64,000 bases of DNA from Chrysopilus asiliformis (GCA_964034945.1 OZ035962.1:111326234-111390233); one strand, 5' to 3'. Numbered from the stretch's first letter, positions 1-11,115 are shown. Notes: generated by a model not told the origin, from the letters alone. A program made the numbers and translations.

Positions 1-732
1 AGCCAAACTTCAGGCCAATCGGCTCGATAGTTTCCCCGCGAAAGGGTAACATAGCGCAAAAACTAAGTTTCGAAATCACTTTACCCCCTCCCCTTACTCC
101 CCCACCTCTTGGGCTACTTTTTAAAGGGTCTATGTTGAGGCTGGACCCCCGACGAACATCTATGCCAAATTTCAGGCCAATCGGTTCAGTAGTTTCCCCG
201 CGAAAGAGTAACATAGCGCAAAAACCAAGTTTCGAAATCACTTTACCCCCTCCCCTTACTCCCCCACCTCTTGGGCTACTTTTTAAAGGGTCTATGTTGA
301 GGCTGGACCCCCGACGAACATCTATGCCAAATTTCAGGCCAATCGGTTCAGTAGTTTCCCCGCGAAAGAGTAACATAGCGCAAAAACCAAGTTTCGAAAT
401 CACTTTACCCCCTCCCCTTACTCCCCCACCTCTTGGGCTACTTTTTAAAGGGTCTATGTTGAGGCTGGACCCCCGACGAACATCTATGCCAAATTTCAGG
501 CCAATCGGTTCAGTAGTTTCCCCGCGAAAGAGTAACATAGCGCAAAAACTAAGTTTCGAAATCACTTTGCCCCCTCCCCTTACTACCCCACCCCTCGCGC
601 TACTTTCCCGTATGCCTATTTTGGAACCAGAACTACCATGCCAAATTTCAAGTCAATCAGTTCAGGCGTTTTTGCGTGAACGAGGAACAGACAGACAGAC
701 AGACACCAACTCATTTTTATATATTAGTATGA
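1..732 (-). mobile_element. Helitron-like non-autonomous element, 3' end off window, with internal 162-bp tandem units
   Basis: Read on the minus strand, the element starts at 732 with TC (ATCATACTAATATATAAAAA with its preceding A) and runs out of the window before its 3' end. It has the same body as the complete copies at 36639-37108 and 60047-60529. The body holds a 162-bp unit repeated head to tail, with starts near 129, 291 and 453 and a partial unit before 129. Because 162 is divisible by three, the repeat leaves a long repetitive open frame (132-767) that looks non-coding. A short (CAGA)n tract lies just inside the 5' end, as in the other copies. The Helitron call rests on the TC start and on the hairpin-plus-CTAG ends of the complete copies. 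No Rep/helicase is encoded. Confidence 0.65.
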
Positions 733-1079
733 TTTCCCTCTTAACGTTGCAGTCGACATTTTTTTAAGAGTTTTGCCTGCGGCGTATTTTTCTTAAAAAA
801 TTTTACAATAATCAGCGACCTCGGTCGGAGAATAGGTCGCCGAACCTGTCATAACTCTAAATTTGAAGGTGGTTGCGAGTGAAAAAAAAGGTTTGGGACA
901 AAGGAATCAGTTTGAATTAAAAACTTATTAAAGTACCGTTAAAAATATTTCTGTATTTTTCTTTTCTTTCACTCATCAAACAAGCAAACATCACAACCTC
1001 ATCATAAGCACCAAAAACTATGACTTTTTCGCCATTAAAAGACCAGCTTTTTTATTTAAAATATTTAAAATCACTGCAC
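733..1079. other. Intergenic spacer downstream of protease 1
   Basis: AT-rich sequence between the Helitron end and the protease stop codon. It must include the 3' UTR of the minus-strand protease gene. I see no other gene, hairpin or repeat in it. Confidence 0.5.
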
Positions 1080-1881
1080 CTACATATGACTTCTTATCCA
1101 CTTCAAAAAATACGAAACTTTTGCGTATCCATCGGGCATGGAACTACCACAAACTCCAATCACAAAACTCGCAACTCCCACAAGTTGACCTTTATAGGCA
1201 GCTGGACCACCGGAATCTCCATAACAGGCTCCACTGTCCTTAGAATGTCCTAAGCAAATGATATTCGATGTATTCCCAAGAATTGCTTGGCATTTCGCGA
1301 TCGAATAAGCGTCAAGCGTTATGTACTTTAACGTTCTTGATCCCGGCTTACTGTTTCCAATTGCACCCCATCCAGAGATCAGAATTTTCTCCTTTTCAGG
1401 TACCTCCTTATCAAAAAGTGTTATCGGTGCTATTGATTGAGTGAATTTCAGGGGTTGGGATAACTTTACAATCGCTATATCACTGCCGTCACTGCCAAAA
1501 TCTTCATGCATGATAATTTCCTTGACATTCACAGTAGTTCCACCCTGTTGACGGTCAACACTTCCAGCTAACACGGAAAACACGTTCGCCGGTAACCTTA
1601 GAAAATTTCTTTAATTTTTGAAATTTAAATTCTATGAGAGAAAAATCTTACAGTTTTTTATTTTGATTGCTGACACAGTGGGCAGCCGTTAAAATCACTG
1701 TTTGACTGAGAATTGATCCTCCGCAGACGTGATTTCGATTCAGTCTCAAGGAAATTTGATACGGAAATTGATTTTGCTTAGCTTCGAATCCACCAACAAT
1801 TCTAGCACTTAATTCTTGGGCTTTTACATGGCAATTAAATGGAAAAAATGCTATTATTAATATGGATAGCATCCAATTCAT
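1080..1881 (-). CDS. Secreted chymotrypsin-like (brachyurin/Jonah-type) serine protease 1
   Basis: Two exons, 1652-1881 and 1080-1596, joined across a 55-bp GT-AG intron in frame, give 248 residues. The start is the ATG at 1879-1881; the upstream in-frame GTG is not needed. A hydrophobic signal peptide (about 1-21) is followed by a very short propeptide and the activation site R27|IVGG. The S1 catalytic triad is visible: H68 (TAAHC), D116 (SDIAIVKL) and S205 (GDSGGP). The S1 pocket has Gly at the position equivalent to chymotrypsin 189 and Asp at about 226 (PDGY), the arrangement known from brachyurins, so chymotrypsin/elastase-like rather than tryptic cleavage is expected. Cysteines C53-C69, C179-C191 and C201-C226 fit the usual three disulphides. 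It is the most divergent of the three-gene array and probably a digestive enzyme. Family assignment is firm; substrate preference is inferred. Confidence 0.93.
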
Positions 1882-1958
1882 ATTGTTTTCCACTCTCAGA
1901 AGTTGAATTTGGTTGCCAGTAATCGATTGAATTATCTTACACGTGTCCTGTGGGTGTC

Positions 1959-1966
1959 CTTTTATA
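1959..1966 (-). promoter_or_regulatory. TATA box of protease 1
   Basis: TATAAAAG on the minus strand, about 80 bp upstream of the protease ATG. The same octamer sits at a similar distance (63-70 bp) upstream of the other two proteases, which supports a shared core promoter. Confidence 0.7.
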
Positions 1967-2757
1967 GATTTATTTTCCGTCGGTATGTATAAAATTATTA
2001 TTTTTCCATATTTACAGGATCATTTATCATTTCCATCAATCAAGTGTAAATACACGAGTATTGTTTACTTCTTCAATTACATTATAATTACAGTGAAAAA
2101 AAGAAAAAAAATTATAAGTATCAAACCTGCCGTCACAGACAGTCGTTGATTTTCTCAAGGATTAGAGGAGATGGCGTTTAATTGTTGTAATTATTTTCAG
2201 ATATTTTATGTCACAGATGACATAACGCTATTCTTGCAGAACGAAAGATATTCAAGGACCATGAAGAAAAATTAACATCAATATTAATTATTTATAGATA
2301 AACTCAATATTGAGATACTCTCATCTTCTTAACATTCTCTATTTAAGGACGAGCGAAAATACAAAAGTTTTTAAATGGTAAAAATTCATAAATTAATCAA
2401 ATGACGTAGAAATCGATCACTAACCCATTTTTGAACCAGCCTTTGTATTTCAGAATAACAACTTTGACTCCTTTGTAGTAACAAAAAGGCGTAATTTTAC
2501 GAGGTTGTTTCCGCACCAAAATCGTCGCCTAAATTTAAGATGGTTGCGTAAAATATTTTCCTTGTAAATTTTGACAGTTTTTTTTTGAGATTCCAAGCAT
2601 CTTTTTTCGACAGTTCATTTGGGAACTGGTAAACGTACACGATTTACGCATTTCCGAGATATTCATAGAATCATGCCCTACTGTTAAAATTCCAGGTTTC
2701 TAGCTCCAGAGATTTGAGTTGTGCGTTGATGAATCTCTGAGTCGTTTTTATATTGTA
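1967..2757. other. Intergenic spacer, no gene seen
   Basis: About 0.8 kb of AT-rich sequence upstream of protease 1. It should carry that gene's proximal regulatory region, but I recognise no defined site beyond the TATA box. Its short open frames have no domain or splice context. Confidence 0.4.
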
Positions 2758-3117
2758 CTAGAATTTGGACTCGGCTTCGCCCGGGTAAAAGCGTGAGTAT
2801 AAATTAGATAGCCTAGAGTAGGGCGGTCGGTGCTTTTCTTTAAAGTTTTTTCTCTTCGGAAAATGGTTTTCAAAAACTAACAAAAAGGCAATAAATTCTT
2901 GCAGTCGGATTTTGATTCACTTTACTCCCTCCCCTTACTCCCCTCATCCCTCGAGCTATTTACCAATGGGCCTATGTTGGAACGAGGCCTGCAACGATTT
3001 CCATGCAAAATTTCAGCTCAATCGATTCAGCCGTTTTACCGTCAAAGAGAAAAAGACAGACAGACACCAACTCATTCTTATATCCCGTCAAAGAGAAAAA
3101 GACAGACATTACTATGA
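2758..3117 (-). mobile_element. Helitron-like non-autonomous element, 360 bp
   Basis: On the minus strand it begins A|TC at 3117 and ends CTAG|T at 2758, the Helitron A/T insertion pattern. A GC-rich stem (CCCGGGC...GCCGAG) lies about 10 bp before the CTAG. The body includes the fragment ACCGATTG-like and CAGACAGACACCAACTCATT shared with the other copies. It carries no more than one copy of the internal unit, so it is the shortest copy in the window. It is non-coding. Confidence 0.65.
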
Positions 3118-3308
3118 TATATGCATAAAAATCCTTTAAGCTAGAGAGGAAGATAATAAGGTTAACTTTGACGCAGGTCAAATGACTTTGAAATTAGTGC
3201 GTTTTTAAGGCCACCATTTTTTCAATCACAATCATGGCAATTCTGGAATCTGAAGTTAAAACGGAAAACCGGCCTCAGTCGTTTAGATTCGCCACTCAAT
3301 TGGTATAC

Positions 3309-3352
3309 GCATCATACAGAAGTATCATACATCATACAGAAGTATCATACGC
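3309..3352. repeat. Short tandem repeat, about 21-bp unit
   Basis: The unit CATCATACAGAAGTATCATA occurs twice in direct succession, followed by a degenerate partial unit. It has no obvious function. Confidence 0.7.
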
Positions 3353-3436
3353 AATCATACGCAAACGAGCAGAAGTGAAACGCAGTGGATTCAAGAATAC
3401 AAACTTAACGCTACTTCGGATTCCAGAATAGGCATG

Positions 3437-4052
3437 AATGTTTTAAAATAAAAACATAACAAAAGCTATAATTGCCAATCTGGCATTTATTGAAAACCCG
3501 TATGGTGATATTCGTATCAAAATTCGAAAAGTTGTACCAAAATTTCACTTTGAAGTCTAACTTTCCAATAAGAATTTTTAAAATTTATTCCAATCCGATT
3601 TTGATGTATGGGAGTTTTATGTAGAATCATATCCTAAATAACTTTGGTTCTGGCACTTTTTTGATAAGATGCACCGTTTTTCAGATATTCGCAAAAATCG
3701 TTTTCGTTCGTAGGGGGGGTACCCCCCCTAATGGTCCGTTTTTGCCCATTAACGAACTTAGCATTTTACGAAAAACGAATCTGCGCAAAATTTCAAGTCT
3801 CTAGCTCAATCCGTGCGCCCGCAATCCGCGCCACAGACGGACAGACAGACGGACAGACAGACGGACAGACAGACGGACAGACAGACGGACAGACAGACAG
3901 ACAGACGGACAGACGGACGGACATGCTAAATTCAACTTTTTTTATCATTCTAAACACACTGGTGTAATTCATTTTTGTGTGTGATGACGGGATCTTGGCG
4001 TTACAAATGGTAAGGCAAAGATAATATACCCTTTGGTTTCACCATACGGGTA
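3437..4052 (+). repeat. Dispersed repeat ending in an ACAGACGG microsatellite (copy 1)
   Basis: It shares a full-length pattern with 33358-33855. A head contains AGCTATAATTGCCAATCTGG and ACCCGTATGGTGATATTCG. A middle has TTTCAAGTCTCTAGCTCAAT followed by GACAGACGG tandem units (3835-3925). The tail TTTGGTTTCACCATACGGGT is the inverted complement of the head motif. The inverted ACCCGTATGGTGA ends suggest a DNA transposon or foldback element, but I could not fix a target duplication. It is non-coding. Confidence 0.6.
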
Positions 4053-4177
4053 GAAAAATGCTATTGAACAGTTAGACAACTTTTAACACAAATTAAATCC
4101 ATAAATATTTTTTACTTCAATTTAATGTTTATTTATTTTTTTTTTTTTATTAATATTTTTTTTTGTTAAAAGGAAAC

Positions 4178-4986
4178 TCAATATACTTTTGGCCTAATCC
4201 AATCAACAAAATATGAAACCTTAGCATAACCGTCAGGATACATGGAGCCACATCCATTTATGACGAAATTCGCAACTCCAACTAGTTCTTCCTTATAAGT
4301 CGCAGGTCCACCGGAATCCCCATTGCAAGCTCCATTATTTTGAGAATGGATTAGGCATAATAAACCATCGTAGTAAATTCCTCCTAGGATTAATCGACAC
4401 GCCATTCCACTGCCTTTTCTTTCAGTGTTGAATTTCAAATCATTTGAAAGTGGCCCATTGGTATAAATGCGGCCCCAGCCCGAGATCACAACCTTGGAAT
4501 TGATCCGAAGTTCTGTCGTTCGGAGAGAAATATTTTTTATGGACTCATCATACGTCAAAGGCTCTGATAATTGTATGAGCGCAATGTCATTTTGAAAATT
4601 CCCATAATCCTCGTGCACCGTAATATTTGTCACATTTCGTCTGACTCCGCCACTGGTCAAATTAGTCGTCCCAGCAAGCACTTGAAAAATATCGACAGAT
4701 AACCTAATTGAGATACAATTTTAGCAAAGATCTATTATTTTTTTTAATTCAAAAAATTTAATTCAACTAACGGGGGAGTCCCTGGATCATCGGTGACACA
4801 ATGGGCGGCTGTTAGTATAAAATTTTGGGTGATTATTGAACCACCACAATAATGCGAACCATCCCTTTGAACCGATACTTGATATGGAAATTCGTTTTCT
4901 TTGGCGAAATCACCACCAACTATTCTTGCATCTTCTGCTGTTACAGCAACAAAAAATAAACACACAAAAATTGCACTTTTGCACAT
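4178..4986 (-). CDS. Secreted chymotrypsin-like (brachyurin/Jonah-type) serine protease 2
   Basis: Exons 4772-4986 and 4178-4703 are joined across a 68-bp intron (donor GTTAGT, acceptor TTAG) and give 246 residues. The start is the ATG at 4984-4986, directly before a signal peptide (about 1-16); the upstream TTG is rejected. Activation is at R21|IVGG after a five-residue propeptide. The triad is H62, D111 and S202 (GDSGGP), with the conserved CGGS at 47-50. The pocket again has Gly/Ala before C198 and a PDGY motif, pointing to brachyurin-like specificity. It is clearly a tandem duplicate of protease 3: the exons, promoter and about 250 bp of 5' flank all align. The role is probably digestion in the gut lumen (inferred). 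Confidence 0.93.
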
Positions 4987-5048
4987 AGTTTCAAGTAAGC
5001 GTTTACACAAATTAAGTGGAAATTTAATTAATTGGGATTTTTATTGCC

Positions 5049-5056
5049 CTTTTATA
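5049..5056 (-). promoter_or_regulatory. TATA box of protease 2
   Basis: TATAAAAG about 65 bp before the ATG. The flanks (CCTATAAAAGGGCAAT) are identical to the promoter of protease 3, so the duplication carried the core promoter. Confidence 0.75.
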
Positions 5057-5950
5057 GGGCAAAAGTAATTGTAAATGTTGTAAAAGTTATCAATGGAATT
5101 TAGCTTTAGATAAAAAATAATAGTTTTTTTTAACAAATCGAGGTATTGAATGGGAAATTGTGTTATTAGATTAGAAACTTGGATAAATTTATTGTACTTG
5201 AAATTCCATGAATATTCAACCTATTTAAAAAAAAATCAACAACAAAATAAAATTCAGTTAAAATGTAAATACATTTTGTTGATAATTTAGTAAAATTTCA
5301 GATCCATCGGTCGAGTGGTTTTAACTAGTAAAATTAGGCTCTATTTAAGATAACAATTTGCTACAATTTTTCGACTGCCGTTTTTGAATAAACCAAGGAA
5401 AAGGAGTTTCGTTTGTTCTGAGTGGAATTTCTCATTTGTGTTTGACAATAACGCACTAGTTTTCTACTTTTCCAAAACTTTTTTTTTCTCGTAGGCGGGT
5501 GTTAACCTCTAACCGGAATATTTCCAAAAAAAATTCACCAAAATATGACTTTCAACTTGCAGACCGTAACCAAGACAACGTACAGGGCTAAATTTTTTCC
5601 AGCATGTAAAGCGATAACTTACAAAAGTCAGTGTAACACGGTCCGGGGATTTCCGGCGATTAATATTGTTACCCGTTATAAACAAGCGAATTTCTTGAAG
5701 CCCGGCTTTTGTAGGACATTCCGGCTAGAGGGTTAATATTTTGAATGTTTTTTCGAACTTTTTAGCTCAAAATTTCCTAAAGGTGAATCATTTTTTGAAA
5801 AAAAATTACTTGGCAAAATTATGAGAATGTCCGTGCATCTGTCTGTCAGTCAGTCCGTAGTACGCATCTTAAATACTTAAAAAAATGAATACGTCACATT
5901 AAATGCAAACACATAGTCATTACTCCTTAAATAATCGAGTAAAATATCCA
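5057..5950. other. Spacer between proteases 2 and 3; homologous flank plus repeat scraps
   Basis: Positions about 5148-5235 align with 7319-7412 upstream of protease 3 (shared GGAAATTGTGTTATTA-like stretch and AACTTGGATAAATTTAT), marking how far the tandem duplication reaches. Around 5290-5330 lies a copy of the widespread motif AAATTTCAGATCCATCGGTC. The 63-residue open frame at 5545-5736 has no recognisable domain and I do not call it a gene. Confidence 0.5.
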
Positions 5951-6195
5951 CTTGTAGTTGCAGGGAGGAAGGAATGGTTCAATTTTGCCCGTTCAAGAAT
6001 TTAGCCTGGATATTTACGAGAAACTTAACTGTGTAAAATTTCAAGTCTCTAGCTTAATTCCTTCGAGACTTATGGTGTTCACGAACGGACGGACATCCTG
6101 ATGTAGCTCAATTTTGTGCCCGACGATTGGTCCGATGGATTGCAAACGGTAGCCTAAATCTAATATGATTCTCATACAGAGTAGAGAAAAAGATT
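5951..6195 (+). repeat. Truncated copy of the repeat family seen as an inverted pair at 10.1-11.1 kb
   Basis: It shares GGAATGGTTCAATTTTGCCC, TTTCAAGTCTCTAGCTTAAT, a GAACGGACGGACAT stretch and the tail AACGGTAGCCTAAATCTAAT with both arms at 10107-11115. The head of the element is missing. Confidence 0.6.
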
Positions 6196-6288
6196 AATTT
6201 TATTCAGGAAATATTCAAACAAAAAAAAAATATTATATTCAATTTAATACAAATTCTTTTATTTATCTCATTTTTTTTTGTCTAAAAC

Positions 6289-7092
6289 CTAATAGACTTT
6301 AAGTTTAATCCAATTCACAAAATATGAAATTTTAGCGTAACCATCGGGATATGTACTTCCACACCCGTTTATAACGAAATTCGCTACACCAACCAGTTCT
6401 CCCCTATAAATGGCTGGTCCGCCGGAATCCCCACTGCAGGCTCCATTGTTTCGGGTATGTTTCAAACACATCACACAGTCATAGTAAATTCCACCAATAA
6501 TTCGACACTGCGGCCTACTAGCACTTCTTAAAGTGTTGAATTTCAACCTATTCGAAATAGGTCCGTTGCCATAAATAAGGCCCCATCCAGAGATCACAAC
6601 TTCCGCGTTATCTGGAAGCTCTGTCGTTCGTAGAGAAATATTTTTGATAGAATCATTGAATGTAAATGGCTCTGATAGCTCCAGAAGAGCGATGTCATTT
6701 CGAAAATTCCCATATTTCTCGTGCACTATAATATTTGTCACATTTCGTCTGACTCCGCCACTGCTCAATAGATTCGTCCCGGCGACCACTTGAAAATTTT
6801 GTGCAGGTGACCTAATTTAAATGCGAATCAAAATTGTTAAACAAAAAAAATTAAAATCCGTTGCAACTCACGTTTGACCCGTCTTGCCATTGGTAACACA
6901 ATGGGCGGCTGTAATTACAAAATTCCGGGTGATAATTGAACCCTCGCAGGTATGCGAATTTCCTTGTCGTAACGATATTTGAAACGGAAATTCATTTTCT
7001 TTAGCAAAATCACCTCCAACGATTTTTGGACTAGGACTTTGTGCGGTTACAGTAAGAAAAAATAAGCACACAATAATCACACTTTTAGCCAT
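6289..7092 (-). CDS. Secreted chymotrypsin-like (brachyurin/Jonah-type) serine protease 3
   Basis: Exons 6872-7092 and 6289-6811 are joined across a 59-bp intron (GTGAGT...TTAG) and encode 247 residues. The start is the ATG at 7090-7092. The signal peptide is about 1-17, with activation at K23|IVGG. The triad is intact: H64, D113 and S203. Two differences from its sister stand out. The usual CGGS before the active-site loop reads CEGS, placing Glu at residue 50 (chymotrypsin Gly43). There is also an unpaired extra cysteine at 186 (YYDC). Gly/Ala precede C199 and PDGY follows, so the S1 pocket is brachyurin-like. It is the tandem partner of protease 2. Activity is likely but the Glu substitution makes it less certain. 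Confidence 0.92.
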
Positions 7093-7153
7093 AGTTTGCA
7101 CCACACTTTTACACGATTAACTGGCAATTAAATTTATTAGAATTTTAATTGCC

Positions 7154-7161
7154 CTTTTATA
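7154..7161 (-). promoter_or_regulatory. TATA box of protease 3
   Basis: TATAAAAG about 65 bp before the ATG, embedded in the same CCTATAAAAGGGCAAT context as protease 2. Confidence 0.75.
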
Positions 7162-10106
7162 GGACGATAATTACAAAATTTATCAGACAAATTTTTAAGA
7201 AAATCTTATCTTTAAGGGAATTTGAGTGCTGGATAAGAAGTTCATTCATTTATTAGATTGTAGATACCTTATAGCTGGTATTAAAAGTGATATAATTTTC
7301 TAAAACAAATAAAGATTTTGAATGGGGAATTGTGTTATTACACTAGAAACCTGGATAAATTTATCATACGTGGAATTTCCGCAATATATCATCTACTTGA
7401 GGAAAATCAATAGTAAAAAATTTTATTTCTTCTTAGTATTTCAATTGCATTCGGAAATACTCGATTTTTTGAACATTTTTAACATTTTTTAAGGTTTTTA
7501 ATTTATTTAAAAAAAATCTCTCCGAATTGGGCAGGAAAACGCATAATTTGTGACATGTTTTCCTCAAACATCTGGAATACCTGTGCTTCGGCATTAAAGG
7601 GCCTTCCCCTAAGCTCTGGCTGGAACTATAAAAAACACTCCCAAAAAGACAAGCCCCAAAATTTCAGCTGAATTGGTCGAGTAGTTTTCGAGTTCAAACT
7701 TTTGAACGATTCCAGTTCTCGAGGCGCATTTGGAACTATTAGATTGGCTTCTTATGAATTTGATGCACTTAATATTATTATCTTTGTAAGTACTTTCACC
7801 TGTTTCCGCTGAAATTCTCAATCTTTTGTAAATACAGTACACGTTCGATATAGTAAAGTAAAAAAATAACGAAGCCTATCAACTACACTGAGAGCTGATT
7901 AAAACTACCATTTTTTTCAATTCTTTTCACTTCTCCAGGCACTAGAAAAATTAGTTTTTCATTATTTAGTGCCGTTTGCACCAACAAAACTTAGCAACTT
8001 AGGCTAACCATAACTTAATTTTTTAAGAATAATACGCCCAAACGGGCCTTAGAGAAGCCAATGTTTTAAAAATGGAGTTTAGTATATGAAGAGTTTACTA
8101 TATTGTATGTTCATTGTATCGAGCGTGTACTGTATTACGCGAATAAAACAATATTATAAAACTTACATACAACAGCAGATTAAAAAAATTACTCCAAACA
8201 TACCTGAAACAAAATTGAAAAAATATATATTAAAACAAATATGTATTCAACAAAAATTATCGTAAGATTTTAAACAAAAATACAACACCAACGAGACACT
8301 TCCAAAACCGAAGGTAAAAACTTTCATCATCATCCTCGGCGCTACAACTCTCGAAGAGCCCGGGCCTCCTCAATGAAGGTTTCAAAACAATTTCTTCTCT
8401 GCTTCGCATCTTCAAAAAAATTTCATCGCAAATTAAAAACTTTCAAGATCAAACTTCAACCCCCTTCCACCTTTCCCCCTAGGCTAGGCATATTGTCCAG
8501 GAACTAAATTTTCGTCCCGGATTTTACAATTTAGTGTTACCATTTATCAAACGCTAGGAAACACCAGGCCCTAGAAACCACTAAATATACAAAAAATGCT
8601 CTACTTTGGCTGAGCGTGTTTGTTGGTAACATTTTTTTTCGCCTGCGGCGCATTTTTTCAATAGTCTTCCACAAAAGTCGCAAAAGATTTGGCCTACGCC
8701 GCACTTTTTTTTCCCCATTGATTCTCGTATCAATTAAGTTTTATTTTGATGAAAACTTGAAAAAACCTTTGGCTTACTTTTGGCCGAAACCGAAATTTCG
8801 CCGAATCCGAGGTTTGGCCGAATCCGAGGTTTGGCCGAAGGTGTGATTTGTCGCCGAATGTGGCCAATCTCTGTTTATGAGCAAAATCGTGTCGGATTTT
8901 TTTCTATGTAAAATCGGGCATTAAAAGTTAAAAATCGTATTTATTCAAAAATTGAATTAATACTCACAGCACTCCCTTCACACTTGGTAAAACTTTTCCC
9001 CCGTGTGGCGAAAATATTGTATATACTGCCGTATGCATACAAATCGTCCCATCATCCAATCCAGTTGACATTTACTTGGGTATGCATCTTAAGACGACCC
9101 AAAGTTAGCTCCGAGAGCTGATTTAATTTCTGCTGAAGGTCACTTGAGACTTTTATTACACTTCTGGCATTGTGAAGTGTTTGCGTGATTTATCAGGCAA
9201 ATCAATTTGAATGGAAAGAATGAAACTGTGGAAAATAATGTGTGACATCGGACAATGGTCATCGCATCCACATCTCCGTCAATCGTACATAAGAATTGCA
9301 TACAATTGCATATATTAAGGAGTGTCGATGATTTCCATTTTTCTAATTCAATGCTCCAACACTGAATTTGCACAAAAGATCTGAAAATCACCATCAAAAA
9401 TGCCATGATTTTCCTATTCTTATTTCGCTCTTGATGTCATGTGGAGCACGCAAGATTTTATATTAATTCACTTTTACTAATCTTTTGTGGATGAAATTTT
9501 ATTTATAATCTCTCGCCTATCATTTTTGCCACATCCCGAGGCTCTTTGCTGATTAAAAATCTCAGACTTCCTTTAAAGAAATCTTTATTTATTTTTATTT
9601 GCAAGATGTCTGCGGTCACATGTTGTCTGATATTTGAGTAAGAAAAAATGTTGACAATGCAATTTCATACCAAATTTGATGCTTACTGGGCTATGATGAA
9701 GGTTTAACGAATTTTTTTTTTGCTTATTTTCTGTGATTTAAAAATACACAGCAAGGAGTCAGTCGTCTACGTAATATGCCGGGAGCCACGGTTCATATAA
9801 TAATGCAGCTAAAATTTCTTCTAAGAATACTAATGCGGTAATCTGAGATTTTGAGGGTTTATTACTTTTCATCAGAAAGGAAACTCGCACGAAACAATAA
9901 ACGATTTGGAAGCTAATTTCAGATTAGCATTCAAAACTGGAAAATAATAATCGTAAAATAAAAAAATCTGTCAAAATGAGCGTGAAATGCGTTTTTTTAC
10001 TTGCATAACAAGTTTATAAAAACTTTGTTTTCGGTTAAATATTTATTTCAGTGGTAAAATACAAGATATCTTGATGGAATTCTTGAATTGCGACGTGATG
10101 TGGTCA
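7162..10106. other. Long gene-poor spacer with repeat fragments
   Basis: The first 250 bp include the flank shared with protease 2 (7319-7412). A fragment near 7657-7695 has the widespread motif AAAATTTCAGCTGAATTGGT. A short CATCATCATCCTCGGCGCTA block at 8325-8400 looks like a decayed dispersed repeat. CCGAATCCGAGGTTTGG is duplicated at about 8803-8838. I can support no gene: the short open frames (for example 9140-9406 minus) lack domains and splice context. Confidence 0.45.
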
Positions 10107-11115
10107 TAAAAACATAAGAAAAGCTACAATTTTCAGAGGACAATTCCAAAATACTCTATATGAGGAAATACAACATTTCTTTGGAAAAAAAAATCCATTT
10201 TTTTGAGAGAGGGGGGAAGCAGTAATACTTATGGGTGGAACGGTTATGTAAAATCATATTCTAAACACATTTCGTCTTTATAAATTTTTCGATACGATAC
10301 ACCGTTTTCGAGAAAATCGCAAAAAACTGTTTGATTTGTATGGGAGAAAGAATGGTTTGATTTTGTCCGTTTAAGACCTTAGCCTGGCTATTTACAAAAA
10401 CCGAATATGTACAAAATTTCATGCCCCTAGCTCAATCCTTTCGAAAGTTCTTGTGTTTACCGACAAACAGGCAGGCGGACGGACATGAGGAAATTTAAAT
10501 GTTTTAAAAAAGCAAATACCCTGCGCCATAAACGGAATACTAAATCTAATATATTTACTTCTAAATGATTATACTCTATATGATATATCATATAGCAGTA
10601 TATTAGATTTAGTATACCGTTTGTAACGCATCGATCCAATCGTCGGACACAAAATAAACTACACCTGGGTGATAGGGATGACAAAAGATTTTGATTTCCG
10701 CATGTCTGTCCGTCCGTGAACACCATAACTTTCGAAAGGACGGAGCTAGAGACTTAAAATTTTTGATAGTTACGTTTCTCGTAAATGGCTGGGCCAAGTT
10801 CTTGAGCAGGCAAAATTGGACCATTCCTTCGCCCCTCCCCCATACAAGCGAAACCGTTTTTTGAAATTTTCTCGAAAACGGCGAATCGTATTGAAAAATT
10901 TATAAAGGTAAAATGTGTTTAGAATAGGATTTCACATAATTCCTCCATACATCAAAATCCGATCGGACCACCCCTTTCCCCCCTTTCCCCCCTTTCCTAT
11001 ACAAATGGATTTATTTTAAATAACCCTTTTGTCTGTCATCATATTAAGTATTTGATGATTGGCCCCTGACAATTGTAGCTTTTCTTATGTTTCTCATATA
11101 GAGTAGAAAAATACA
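10107..11115. repeat. Head-to-head pair of dispersed repeats forming a 1-kb inverted repeat
   Basis: The left arm (10107 to about 10590) and right arm (about 10590 to 11115) are reverse complements of each other with many substitutions. The outer ends carry ACATAAGAAAAGCTACAATT and its complement. Inner landmarks such as the GAAAACGGTGCATCGTATCG-like segment, the CGGACGGACATG tract and TACTAAATCTAATATATTT occur in both arms in mirrored order. The centre has CTATATGATATATCATATAG, a perfect palindrome. A truncated third copy is at 5951-6195. The transcript of either strand would fold into a long hairpin. Confidence 0.7.

Noticed and set aside
132..767. 211-residue open frame with 54-residue repeats
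   Set aside because: The repeat is the 162-bp unit inside a Helitron-like element; fragments of it are open in either direction in other copies, and no domain is present.
3835..3925. Regularly spaced short repeats that might suggest a CRISPR array
   Set aside because: It is a head-to-tail ACAGACGG microsatellite without spacers, in a eukaryotic genome.
8990..9030. Minus-strand HTGEKFYQ, resembling a C2H2 zinc-finger linker
   Set aside because: It is followed by a stop or, in the next frame, lacks the second cysteine; no finger precedes it. Probably chance.
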